Of a stretch of DNA of 52,965 bases, positions 29,512 through 39,109 are shown piece by piece. The DNA comes from Pseudomonadota bacterium. Lineage in GTDB: Bacteria > Pseudomonadota > Gammaproteobacteria > Acidithiobacillales > Acidithiobacillaceae. Every line of letters starts with the position of its first letter. Within the stretch, counting starts at the first letter, position 1. The position numbers and the translations under genes were made by a program. The stretch spans positions 1 through 52,965 of the forward strand of contig JAKARO010000012.1 in the NCBI GenBank assembly GCA_021821885.1, written 5' to 3'. The notes under the pieces are model-generated. The model was not told the DNA's origin and did not search any database. It saw only the letters and a program-made list of their open reading frames with translations.

Positions 29512-30383
29512 GCATTCTTCTTACTCGCGATACCCGTGTGATCTGCCAGGGCTTTACTGGCAAGCAGGGCAGTTTCCACTCTACCCAGGCCATGGCCTAC
29601 GGTACCCGCATGGTAGGTGGAATAACTCCGGGAAAGGGAGGGTCCGTCCATCTTGGACTCCCGGTTTTTCACACGGTAGCAGATGCCGTTGGGGCGACCC
29701 ATGTTGATGCCAGCGTTATCTATGTCCCCTCCCCCTTCGCGGCGGATGCCATCATCGAGGCCGCGGCAGCCGGTGTCCCCCTGATTGTCTGCATTACCGA
29801 GGGGATACCTCTGCACGATATGCTGCTGGTAAAACAGTATCTTGCCGCACACCCGGGAATCCGCCTGATCGGGCCGAACTGCCCTGGCATCATCACCCCC
29901 GGGCAGTCCAAGATTGGCATTATGCCAGGGAATATCCACCGGCCGGGACGGGTGGGTATTGTTTCCCGCTCTGGTACCCTGACCTATGAGGCGGTAGAGC
30001 AGACGACCCGGCTGGGTCTGGGGCAGAGCACCTGCGTTGGCATCGGGGGCGATCCCCTGATCGGTCTCGATTTTGTCGATGTGCTCCAGCTGTTTGAAGA
30101 GGATCCCCTGACGGATCTGGTTCTCATGGTGGGAGAAATTGGCGGGCGGCTGGAGGAAGAGGCTGCACAGTTTATCTCCAGGCACATGAGCAAACCGGTC
30201 GTTGCCTTTATTGCGGGCTCTACCGCACCCCGGGGAAAACGCATGGGACATGCCGGTGCCATAATTGATGGTGGAGCCGGTACGGCAGCTGCCAAATACG
30301 AGATCCTGGCGGATGCGGGGGCTCACTGCGTCTTCTCGCCTGCCGAGATGGGAGCGCGGGCCGCCGAGCTTCTGGGAAGCTGA
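29508..30383 (+). CDS. sucD: Succinyl-CoA synthetase alpha subunit
   Basis: SucD (291 residues) binds CoA in an N-terminal Rossmann domain ([17 protein letters not shown]) and is phosphorylated on the active-site histidine in [13 protein letters not shown] (~residue 246). [10 protein letters not shown] and [11 protein letters not shown] are family signatures. Together with SucC it interconverts succinyl-CoA and succinate with ATP. The ATG overlaps the preceding small gene by four bases. nadE follows 8 bases after the stop. Confidence 0.97.
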   Translation: MSILLTRDTRVICQGFTGKQGSFHSTQAMAYGTRMVGGITPGKGGSVHLGLPVFHTVADAVGATHVDASVIYVPSPFAADAIIEAAAAGVPLIVCITEGIPLHDMLLVKQYLAAHPGIRLIGPNCPGIITPGQSKIGIMPGNIHRPGRVGIVSRSGTLTYEAVEQTTRLGLGQSTCVGIGGDPLIGLDFVDVLQLFEEDPLTDLVLMVGEIGGRLEEEAAQFISRHMSKPVVAFIAGSTAPRGKRMGHAGAIIDGGAGTAAAKYEILADAGAHCVFSPAEMGARAAELLGS

Positions 30384-30391
30384 AGGGATCC

Positions 30392-32370
<1,979 letters not shown>

Positions 32371-32435
32371 CAGGGCGGGTCCAGGGAAAATCCGGAGGCT
32401 GCAGGAATGCCGGGGTTTTCCCCGTTTCCCGCCTG
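32371..32435 (+). terminator. Probable terminator structure after glnB
   Basis: A perfect CGGGG-TTTT-CCCCG hairpin (32411-32424) is followed by only three T's. It is enclosed by a longer stem, CAGGGCGGG (32371-32379) with CCCGCCTG (32428-32435), with one bulged G. The structure sits between convergent glnB and bamD and could stop transcription from the glnB side, although the T-tract is poor. Confidence 0.45.
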
Positions 32436-32444
32436 GAGGAACCG

Positions 32445-33212
32445 TTAAGGCTGCAGATCCCGGGTGTAGGAGCCTTTGGGATAATTGTGTTTCAGGATGG
32501 CCAGCGTGGTACTGGCCATTTTTTTCATGTGCAGATGCCGGTAGGAGAGGGTGAGATAATAGAGAGCCTCCTGCCTGGATGGACTCAGCTGGTATTTGCT
32601 GACCACACTCTCACAGCGGTTGGCTGCCGCCACGTAGGCGTGGCGGATGTAGTAGAATCTGCAGATATCCAGCTGGCGCCGGCCCAGAATATCGATGATT
32701 TTTGCCATGCGCTGGCGGGCATCGGCAGCGTAGGCACTGTTAGGCCAGCGTTTCACCACCGTTTCCAGAGTATCAAAGGCTGAATGGAGTGGCCGGGGAT
32801 TCCATTCCGCGCCCCGTATCGACTGGTAATAGGCGATTCCCTTCAGATACCATGCATAGTCGACGTGGGGATTGGCGGGGTGCAGCCGGATAAAATGGCT
32901 GGCAGCGGCCTCGGCCGCCTCCGACTCTCCGCGCCGGTAGTAGCAGTATGCAGTGTTCAGCTGTGCCTGTTCTGCGTAGGGGCCGTAGGGATACAGCGAT
33001 TCCAGGGATTCATAGACCGTGACGGCGCTGCTGTAGTCTTCCCGGTCCTGGGCCTTCTTGGCTTTCTGGAAAATGGCGGCAGCAGACAGGTTCCGGTATT
33101 TGGCCTTGGCCATCAGGTCGCTGTAGAGACCGGTGGAACTGCTGCTGGAATCTGAGGCGCAACCGGCCAGCAGGGCCGTGCAGGAAAGAGTCAGGATGAT
33201 ACGTTTGCGCAT
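32445..33212 (-). CDS. bamD: Outer membrane assembly lipoprotein BamD
   Basis: BamD (255 residues) is the essential lipoprotein of the BAM complex, which inserts beta-barrel proteins into the outer membrane. The signal MRKRIILTLSCTALLAGC ends in a lipobox (LAGC). Then come five TPR-like repeats, with YSSAVTVYESLESLYPYGPYAEQAQLNTAY typical of the first two. The ATG at 33212 is preferred to 33242 because it starts the lipoprotein signal directly. No clear ribosome binding site is visible, and only 28 bases separate it from divergent rluD. Confidence 0.93.
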   Translation of the reverse strand: MRKRIILTLSCTALLAGCASDSSSSSTGLYSDLMAKAKYRNLSAAAIFQKAKKAQDREDYSSAVTVYESLESLYPYGPYAEQAQLNTAYCYYRRGESEAAEAAASHFIRLHPANPHVDYAWYLKGIAYYQSIRGAEWNPRPLHSAFDTLETVVKRWPNSAYAADARQRMAKIIDILGRRQLDICRFYYIRHAYVAAANRCESVVSKYQLSPSRQEALYYLTLSYRHLHMKKMASTTLAILKHNYPKGSYTRDLQP

Positions 33213-33240
33213 TCGGGACAATGATCTATAGTGGCGGGCC

Positions 33241-34200
33241 ATGGATCAGGATACTACGGAACTTGAGCTGATTTTGCCAGAGGAACGGGCAGGGGAGCGG
33301 ATTGATGCCCTGCTGGCCGTGCTTCTGCCGGATGTCAGCCGCAGCCGCCTGCAGGAACTGCTCCTGGCAGGGGAAATCAGCGTGGACGGGAAGCAGGTCC
33401 GCCCCGGTACCCGGGTGAAGGGTGGGGAGCTGGTAAAGCTTTCCCTGCCTCCCCGGAAAACGGAGGCCTGGACGGCAGAGCCGCTGCCTCTGGAGATCAT
33501 CCACGAGGATGAAGAAATCCTGGTGCTGCACAAGCCTGCCGGCCTTTCAACCCATCCTGGTGCTGGCAGGCCTTCAGGAACCCTCGTCAATGGGGTTCTG
33601 GCCCACTGCCCGGAGAATGCGCTGCTGCCCCGGGGCGGAATAGTGCACCGTCTTGATATGGACACCAGCGGTCTTCTGGTGGTGGCCAAATCCGAGCATG
33701 CCCGCCAGGACCTGATTGAACAGCTGGCAGATCACAGTATGCACCGTGAGTATCTTGCCCTTGTCCAGGGAAGCATGACTGGAGGCGGACGCGTGGAAGA
33801 GCCCATTGGACGCCATCCCCAGGACCGGCTCCGGATGGCCGTACGCCAGGATGGCCGGCCCGCGCGAACCGATTATCGCCTTCAGGAGCGTTTCCCCCGC
33901 CATACTCTTCTCCGCCTGCGGCTTGCGACGGGGCGCACGCACCAGATCCGGGTCCACATGCGCCATCTGGGGCATCCCCTGGTAGGTGATCCGCTGTATG
34001 GTGGCCGCAGTCTTCTGCCTGCAGGTCTGGACACTGCGGGTCTTGAACTGTGGCGCCAGTTCCGCCGCCAGGCCCTGCATGCCTGGCGCCTGCAGCTGGA
34101 ACACCCCGGCACGGGTCAGACAATGCAGTGGGAGGTTCCCCTGCCGGAGGACATCGAAAACCTCCTCTGCCTCTTGCGCCTGCTGCGGGATGGCCACTAG
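33241..34200 (+). CDS. rluD: 23S rRNA pseudouridine synthase RluD
   Basis: RluD (319 residues) modifies uridines 1911, 1915 and 1917 of 23S rRNA in E. coli. An N-terminal S4 RNA-binding domain (~18-75, RIDALLAVLLPDVSRSRLQELL) precedes the catalytic domain with GIVHRLDMDTSGLLVVAKS, whose aspartate is catalytic, plus REYLALVQG and RTHQIRVHMRHLGHPLVGDPLYG. bamD and rluD are divergent neighbours, as in E. coli. The 3' end overlaps pgeF by 11 bases. Confidence 0.95.
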   Translation: MDQDTTELELILPEERAGERIDALLAVLLPDVSRSRLQELLLAGEISVDGKQVRPGTRVKGGELVKLSLPPRKTEAWTAEPLPLEIIHEDEEILVLHKPAGLSTHPGAGRPSGTLVNGVLAHCPENALLPRGGIVHRLDMDTSGLLVVAKSEHARQDLIEQLADHSMHREYLALVQGSMTGGGRVEEPIGRHPQDRLRMAVRQDGRPARTDYRLQERFPRHTLLRLRLATGRTHQIRVHMRHLGHPLVGDPLYGGRSLLPAGLDTAGLELWRQFRRQALHAWRLQLEHPGTGQTMQWEVPLPEDIENLLCLLRLLRDGH

Positions 34201-34957
34201 TCCGCAGATACTGGTTCCCGACTGGCCCCTGCCTGCCGGGATCCATGCGGCCGTCACCACCCGCCTCGGCGGATGCAGTCTGGGGGAATATGCATCCCTC
34301 AATCTCGCGGACCATGTGGGGGATGATCCGGCGGCGGTTATGGCCAACCGGGCAGAGCTCAGGCAGGTACTAGCCCTGCCCGGCGAGCCGGAGTGGCTGC
34401 GGCAGGTGCATGGCACGGAAATCTGCCGCGCCAGTGGGAGGCGGCCGACGCCAGCTGGCCTGCCGCCTCCCGAGGCGGATGGGGCGGTAACCATGCAGGC
34501 GGGCCGGGTCCTTGCCGTGCTTACCGCCGACTGCCTTCCCGTCCTCGCCTGCTCCAGGGACGGCAGTGTGCTTGGCGCTTTCCATGCAGGCTGGCGGGGT
34601 CTTCTGGGTGGGATCCTGGAAGCCGGGATCTGGGCGATGGAAGTGGAACCGGAAGAAATTCTGGTATACTTGGGGCCTGCCATTGGGCAGGAACGCTTTG
34701 AAGTCGGCGAGGAAGTCCGCTCTGCCTTCGTGGCGGACGATCCAAAGAGCGCGCACGCTTTCCGCCAGGGAGATGGTGACCGGTTCCATGCTGACCTGTA
34801 TGCCCTGGCACGGCACCGCCTGCGCCGGCTGGGGGTGGTCCGCTGCTCCGGTGGAGGGTTCTGCACTGCCACGGACCGGGAGCGATTCTTTTCGTACCGC
34901 CGGGATGGCAGGACCGGGCGGATGGCAACTCTGATCTGGCGGGAGTGTGCGGAATGA
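34190..34957 (+). CDS. pgeF: YfiH/PgeF-family laccase-domain protein (purine nucleoside phosphorylase / peptidoglycan editing factor)
   Basis: A 255-residue member of the YfiH/LACC1 family (formerly DUF152). The metal and catalytic motifs are conserved: QVHGTEI, TADCLPVLAC and AFHAGWRG. Family members are reported to act on purine nucleosides, including phosphorolysis of 5'-methylthioadenosine, and E. coli YfiH has also been described as a peptidoglycan-editing enzyme. rluD-yfiH is an ancient gene pair. Here the gene's stop also overlaps mtnD (ATGA at 34954), so it is tied to the methionine salvage genes. The start ATG 34190 lies inside the rluD 3' end. Confidence 0.9.
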   Translation: MATSPQILVPDWPLPAGIHAAVTTRLGGCSLGEYASLNLADHVGDDPAAVMANRAELRQVLALPGEPEWLRQVHGTEICRASGRRPTPAGLPPPEADGAVTMQAGRVLAVLTADCLPVLACSRDGSVLGAFHAGWRGLLGGILEAGIWAMEVEPEEILVYLGPAIGQERFEVGEEVRSAFVADDPKSAHAFRQGDGDRFHADLYALARHRLRRLGVVRCSGGGFCTATDRERFFSYRRDGRTGRMATLIWRECAE

Positions 34958-35502
34958 AAGGCTGGCAGTGGGGGAATGAAGAAGATGTCCGCAGGCAGGA
35001 TTCCGGAGAGGTGCGGGAACATCTGGCTTCCTTGGGGGTTACCCATCAGGCCTACCCCATAGCTGCAGCCGCCGCACCCTTTCTGGAAAGGGAGCAGCTG
35101 GATGCGGAAGATCAGGAACGGCTGCTCACGCTGCTGGACCCGGTTTTCCGGGAACTGCAGCAGGACCGCGGCTACCAGGACCGGGATTTGGTGGTGCTCT
35201 ATCCAGCGCATCCGCAGCTGGATGCGCTGGGCGCCCAGTTCTGCCGGATTCATGTCCACCAGGATGAGGAAGTCCGTTTCGTGGTCGAGGGTGAGGGAAT
35301 ATTTGGTTTTGTCCTGCCGGACGGGCGACAGCTCGAACTGGTTGTCACTGCCGGCGACTATCTGCACATTCCCTCCGGTGTGGAGCACTGGTTCCGCCTG
35401 GGTGGCCTCCGCCGGATCAAGGCGGTCAGATATTTCAGTGCCCGCGGCGGCTGGACTCCGGTCTACACGGACCGTGCCCGGCAGAGGTTCTCTGGCGCAT
35501 GA
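34954..35502 (+). CDS. mtnD: Acireductone dioxygenase
   Basis: ARD (182 residues) oxidises the acireductone of methionine salvage to 4-methylthio-2-oxobutyrate (methionine precursor) and formate with Fe, or to a CO-forming dead end with Ni. The cupin metal ligands are seen in RIHVHQDEEVRF (H-x-H-x4-E) and HIPSGVEHWF. ATG 34954 overlaps pgeF by four bases; a GTG at 34945 is also in frame. First of four mtn genes; overlaps mtnW by four bases. Confidence 0.95.
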   Translation: MKGWQWGNEEDVRRQDSGEVREHLASLGVTHQAYPIAAAAAPFLEREQLDAEDQERLLTLLDPVFRELQQDRGYQDRDLVVLYPAHPQLDALGAQFCRIHVHQDEEVRFVVEGEGIFGFVLPDGRQLELVVTAGDYLHIPSGVEHWFRLGGLRRIKAVRYFSARGGWTPVYTDRARQRFSGA

Positions 35503-36674
35503 GCTCCCGCATTGAGGTGGATTACCAGTTTCCTGCTGGTACCGATGCCGGGCGCCAGGCATGTATTCTGGCGGTCGGGCAGACTACCGGCAGCTGGGAT
35601 ATACGCTACGCGCACCGGGAAGCGGAGCTGCATGGGCATCTCGGTGAGGTTTTGCGTCTGGAGCAGCGGGACGATGGCAGCAGCCTCGCGACAGTTGGCT
35701 ATCCCCTGGGCAATGTGGATGGACGTCTTGGCAGTCTGCTGACCATGATTCTTGGGAAGTTCTCGATGGCGGGACCGGCGCGGGTTGTGGAGCTGCGCCT
35801 GCCAGAGGGCTATGGACAGGCAGCGAAGTTCGGCCTGGCAGGGATACGCCGGCATCTGGACATCAGGGACCGTCCCCTTTTTATGGCCATTTTCAAGCCT
35901 GCCCTGGGGCTGGATGCCGGTGACCATGCCCGGATCCTTGCCGAAGTCAGCCAGGCGGGGCTGGATATCATCAAGGACGACGAAATTCTGCCCAATCTTG
36001 CCGCTGCACCCACCCTGGAACGCTGGAGGGCCTGTGCCCCGGTTCTTGAGGAGCGCCGGTGCCGCAGTGGCAGGGACATGCTCTACGCCGTGAATCTCTC
36101 CGGTGATGCCCGGCAGGTGCACTCCCTGGCTAGACAGCTTGTGCTGGAAGGGGCCAACGCGCTGCTTCTGAACGTCCTGGCCTATGGTTTCCCGGTTCTG
36201 GAGGCATTGGCGGCCGATCCGGAAATCTCCGTCCCCATTTTTGCGCATCCGGCCCTGGCGGGAGCGCTGGCGGGATCCCGGGCACACGGATTCAGTTATC
36301 CGGTGCTGCTGGGGACCCTGATGGCGCATGCAGGTGCCGATGCTGTGCTGTATCCCGCACACTATGGCAGCCTGCCGATCACTGCAGGGGAGGAAAATGG
36401 CGTGGCTGCAGCCCTGCGGACCCGCGGGGTCGCACCGGTTCCCTCCGCAGGTGTCCATCCGGGCATTCTCTCTGCCATTCTGAAAGATTATGGTGAAGAG
36501 GTAATTCTCAATGCTGGAACGGGTATCATGGACCATCCGGATGGCGCGGCGGCTGGCGTGCAGGCCTTCCACGAGGCCTATGCCTGCTGGCAGCGCGGTG
36601 AGGTTCCGGAGGCCGGCCATCTGCCTGACGGGCCCCTTCGCCGGGCCATGGAAAAATGGGGAGGCGTGCAGTGA
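35499..36674 (+). CDS. mtnW: RuBisCO-like protein: 2,3-diketo-5-methylthiopentyl-1-phosphate enolase
   Basis: A form IV RuBisCO-like protein (391 residues) that should enolise the diketo intermediate of methionine salvage and not fix CO2. The metal site is kept: GLDIIKDDEIL with K159 (the carbamylated-lysine position), D161 and E162. Lysines K87 (LGKFSM), K110 (AAKFGLAGIR) and K133 (IFKPALGL) match those I recall for Bacillus-type MtnW. RuBisCO's second lysine of the KPK motif is replaced (KPA), and HPALAG (H250) is the MtnW form. Neighbours mtnD, mtnX and mtnB fix the role. Overlaps at both ends. Confidence 0.93.
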   Translation: MSSRIEVDYQFPAGTDAGRQACILAVGQTTGSWDIRYAHREAELHGHLGEVLRLEQRDDGSSLATVGYPLGNVDGRLGSLLTMILGKFSMAGPARVVELRLPEGYGQAAKFGLAGIRRHLDIRDRPLFMAIFKPALGLDAGDHARILAEVSQAGLDIIKDDEILPNLAAAPTLERWRACAPVLEERRCRSGRDMLYAVNLSGDARQVHSLARQLVLEGANALLLNVLAYGFPVLEALAADPEISVPIFAHPALAGALAGSRAHGFSYPVLLGTLMAHAGADAVLYPAHYGSLPITAGEENGVAAALRTRGVAPVPSAGVHPGILSAILKDYGEEVILNAGTGIMDHPDGAAAGVQAFHEAYACWQRGEVPEAGHLPDGPLRRAMEKWGGVQ

Positions 36675-37309
36675 GCGGGTCTCTCGTTTTCTGTGATTTT
36701 GACGGAACCATCATTCAGGAAGAAATCTTCGTGGAGCTGCTGCGCCGTTTTGCGCCAGAGGCCTCGGAACGCGTGTTACCCGAAATCTATGCCCTGCGCC
36801 GCACCCTTCGCGATGGTCTCCGGGAAATTCTGGGGACCATACCCAGCCGCTGCTGGCCAGCAATGGAGACCTACGTCCAGGAAAATGCCCATCTGCGTGA
36901 AGGGTTCGCGGAATTTCTGGCTGACCTCCCGGGACTGGGATGGTCTCTCCTGGTGGTGACCGGAGGATTTGCCCGCATGGCCGAGCTGGTTCTGGCGTCA
37001 CTGGCCAGCAGGATCCTGGCGGTCCATGGCCTTGAGGCAGGGACGGATGGGCCGTTTCTGCGGGTGTGGTCGTCTTGGGAGGACGGTCGGGAACTGGTGG
37101 CAAAAGCGAAAATTTTTGCCCACTATGCTCCGGACAGGGCCATTTGCATTGGCGATTCTGTCACGGACCTGGAACTTGCCCGTACCTGTCCACGGGTTTT
37201 TGCCAGGGACCGTTTGGCGGACTATCTCGACCAGGAGAACCGCCCCTACCTGCCCTTCAGGAATTTTCATGAGATTGGCCGCGTGCTGGCGGCGGGAGAT
37301 CCGGGATGA
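36671..37309 (+). CDS. mtnX: 2-hydroxy-3-keto-5-methylthiopentenyl-1-phosphate phosphatase
   Basis: MtnX (212 residues) is the HAD-superfamily phosphatase that follows the MtnW enolase. Motif I is FCDFDGTII, motif II VVTGG, and motif III/IV GDSVTDLELA. The start is GTG at 36671 with GGGAGG 6 bases upstream, overlapping the mtnW stop (GTGA). The stop overlaps mtnB by four bases. The separate MtnW and MtnX enzymes replace the fused enolase-phosphatase MtnC of other bacteria. Confidence 0.92.
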   Translation: MSGSLVFCDFDGTIIQEEIFVELLRRFAPEASERVLPEIYALRRTLRDGLREILGTIPSRCWPAMETYVQENAHLREGFAEFLADLPGLGWSLLVVTGGFARMAELVLASLASRILAVHGLEAGTDGPFLRVWSSWEDGRELVAKAKIFAHYAPDRAICIGDSVTDLELARTCPRVFARDRLADYLDQENRPYLPFRNFHEIGRVLAAGDPG

Positions 37310-37935
37310 GCGGCTCCAGACTGCGCACCACCTTGGCGGCGGCGGCAAGGGATTTTTACCATCAGGGGTGGATGCTGGGAACCGCAGGCAATCTCTCGGC
37401 CCGCCGCAAAGGCGGGAATTTCTGGATTACCGCCAGTGGCCGCCCGAAGGATGCGCTGGAGGATGAGGATTTTGTGGCCATGGATCTGGAGGGGCAGGTC
37501 CTGGAGGCCCATAGCGGACGGCGGCCCTCGGCCGAGTCTGCCATCCACCAGGTGATTTACCGGAATATTCCCACTGCCGGAGTGATTCTTCATGTCCATT
37601 CCGTTGAGGCGAATCTTTGCGGCCATATGGCTGCCCAAGGCCTTCTCCGGCTCCCGCCACTGGAAATGCTCAAGGGTCTGGGGATACCGGAAGGGGAGCC
37701 CGAGGCGGATCTGCCGGTTTTTGCCAACCATGCCAGCGTACCGGAGATTGCCAGTGAGATGGATGCCTTTTTCCAGGCGGGACTGCCCCGTGTTCCGGGG
37801 GTTCTGATCCATCTTCATGGGGTAACGGTCTGGGGCGGGGATATTGTCGAGGCCCGCCACCATCTGGAACTGCTGGAATTCTGCTTCCGGTACCTGGTAC
37901 AGGCCGGATCCCTCGGACTAGGAGTGCAAAAATGA
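37306..37935 (+). CDS. mtnB: Methylthioribulose-1-phosphate dehydratase
   Basis: MtnB (209 residues) is a class II aldolase-fold, zinc-dependent dehydratase acting just before MtnW. The N-terminal TAGNLSARR and TASGRPKD motifs, zinc ligands in ILHVHSVEAN and the later histidine in HLHGVTVWG agree. The catalytic glutamate is probably in PLEMLKG. It overlaps mtnX and gcvR by four bases each. The two upstream steps of the route (MTA to methylthioribose-1-P to methylthioribulose-1-P) have no dedicated mtnP/mtnK/mtnA gene in the window. Confidence 0.93.
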   Translation: MSGSRLRTTLAAAARDFYHQGWMLGTAGNLSARRKGGNFWITASGRPKDALEDEDFVAMDLEGQVLEAHSGRRPSAESAIHQVIYRNIPTAGVILHVHSVEANLCGHMAAQGLLRLPPLEMLKGLGIPEGEPEADLPVFANHASVPEIASEMDAFFQAGLPRVPGVLIHLHGVTVWGGDIVEARHHLELLEFCFRYLVQAGSLGLGVQK

Positions 37936-38453
37936 GCCAAGCGCTGTTGACAGTCATAGGCGAAGATCGACCAGGTATCGTGGCCGCCGTCACCCAGGCC
38001 CTGTATGTCGCAGACTGCGCCATTGGTGATGCTTCCATGATGCGACTCGGCGGGTATTTTACCATCATGCAGGTTATTGAATATAGCCGTGATTTCGGGA
38101 CGGTAGAGGCTGCACTGGACCCTGCGGTCCGGCGGCTGGGGCTGCGGGTCCATCTGGATCCCATTTCCAGCCTTCCGCAGCAGGAAGATGTGGCCAATGT
38201 CCGGATCACTGTCTATGGCGCAGATCATCCGGGTATTGTAGCCAGCGTAACCGGTGCGCTGGCAGGTCTCGGTTTCAATATCATTGACCTGGAAAGTGAA
38301 AGGTCCGGCAATCCGGAGCGGCCCCTCTATGTCATGGTGATCCAGGGGTCTGCTCCCGGGGGAGTGGAAAACGTGAGAAAGATTTTGGAACCCCTCAAGG
38401 AACAGGAGGGGATCGAGATCAGTGTCCATGCGACAGATACGGTACTTTTCTGA
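37932..38453 (+). CDS. gcvR: GcvR-like protein with two ACT domains
   Basis: A 173-residue protein made of two ACT domains, each starting with a ligand-loop motif: GEDRPGIVAAVTQAL (~10-24) and GADHPGIVASVTGAL (~95-109). This is the architecture of the glycine cleavage repressor GcvR, which in E. coli works with GcvA and responds to glycine. No DNA-binding domain is visible, as expected. The amino acid it senses here is unknown. It overlaps mtnB by four bases and def by one (TGATG), linking it to methionine and formate metabolism. Confidence 0.8.
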   Translation: MSQALLTVIGEDRPGIVAAVTQALYVADCAIGDASMMRLGGYFTIMQVIEYSRDFGTVEAALDPAVRRLGLRVHLDPISSLPQQEDVANVRITVYGADHPGIVASVTGALAGLGFNIIDLESERSGNPERPLYVMVIQGSAPGGVENVRKILEPLKEQEGIEISVHATDTVLF

Positions 38454-38974
38454 TGGCTGTCCTGCCTGTTCTTGCCTATCCGGATGCGCGCCTGCAGCGG
38501 GTGTCCGTTCCGGTAGAATGTTTTGATGACGACCTCCGGAAATTTGCCGGGGATCTCACAGAGACCATGTACGCAGGGCCTGGAGGAGTCGGTATTGCAG
38601 CACCACAGGTCGACCGCCTGCTCCGTATTGTCGTTGTAGATGTGCGTCCCAGACTCGGAGAGGCCTGCCATGGACTGATGGTCCTGATCAACCCCGAGCT
38701 GGTGGCCTGGGAGGGGATGGCTGTCGGGCGAGAAGGCTGCATGTCTGTTCCTGATTTTACTGGGAACGTCATCCGGGCCGAGAAGATCCAGGTCCGGGCC
38801 CGGGATGTACAGGGCCGCGACCGCTTTTACGAATGTGAAGGCTTTGAGGCTCGGGCGGTCCAGCACGAGATGGACCATCTGGACGGGCTGCTGTTTCTGG
38901 ATCGTCTTGTCTCGCGCAAAACCGATCTTTTCCGGAGAAAGAAATACCAGACAAGGGAACCGGGGCCGGCGTAG
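38453..38974 (+). CDS. def: Peptide deformylase
   Basis: Deformylase (173 residues) removes formyl from the N-terminal methionine of new proteins. The three motifs are intact: GGVGIAAPQV (I), EGCMSVP (II, metal-binding Cys) and QHEMDHLDG (III, metal-binding His pair and catalytic Glu). The short basic tail ends in GPA. It is not next to fmt here, as it is in many genomes. Instead it closes the rluD-pgeF-mtn-gcvR overlapping run. Whether it is the only def of the genome cannot be told. Confidence 0.96.
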   Translation: MAVLPVLAYPDARLQRVSVPVECFDDDLRKFAGDLTETMYAGPGGVGIAAPQVDRLLRIVVVDVRPRLGEACHGLMVLINPELVAWEGMAVGREGCMSVPDFTGNVIRAEKIQVRARDVQGRDRFYECEGFEARAVQHEMDHLDGLLFLDRLVSRKTDLFRRKKYQTREPGPA

Positions 38975-39034
38975 TTCCTGCTGCATGACAGGGCCGCACC
39001 AGTGCGCAAGGTGGCCAGGCCTGCCTGCAACAGC

Positions 39035-39102
39035 CGGAATGTGGGGGAGTTCCGCAAAAACGCTGCGGATGGTGGGGGGGGAACCCCCCAGAATCTAGAA
39101 GG
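39035..39102 (+). promoter_or_regulatory. Leader with mutually exclusive RNA stems before the efflux operon
   Basis: Three structures compete. Hairpin A: CGGAA (39035-39039) with TTCCG (39050-39054). Hairpin B: TGGGGGG (39073-39079) with CCCCCCA (39084-39090), closing a GGAA tetraloop. Long stem C: GGGGGAGTTCC (39043-39053) with GGAACCCCCC (39080-39089), 10 pairs with one bulged A, which excludes both A and B. A further TCCGC/GCGGA pairing (39051-39055 and 39065-39069) also competes. The AGAAGG ribosome binding site (39097-39102) starts 6 bases after hairpin B. There is no T-tract, so control of translation or Rho access is more likely than intrinsic attenuation. Trigger unknown. Confidence 0.5.
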
Positions 39103-39109
39103 TATGGAG

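Noticed and set aside
33574-35562. A 662-codon open frame on the minus strand opposite rluD, pgeF and mtnD
   Set aside because: It spans three genes on the other strand with clear catalytic motifs, has a low-complexity product and shows no start signal.
35499-36674. Genuine CO2-fixing RuBisCO large subunit
   Set aside because: The length (391 residues), the KPA instead of KPK motif, HPALAG segment and mtn neighbours all mark it as a RuBisCO-like enolase.
39061-39090. Rho-independent terminator for the rluD-def operon
   Set aside because: The G-C hairpin at 39073-39090 is strong but is followed by GAATCTAG, not a T-tract, so I list it as part of a leader structure instead.
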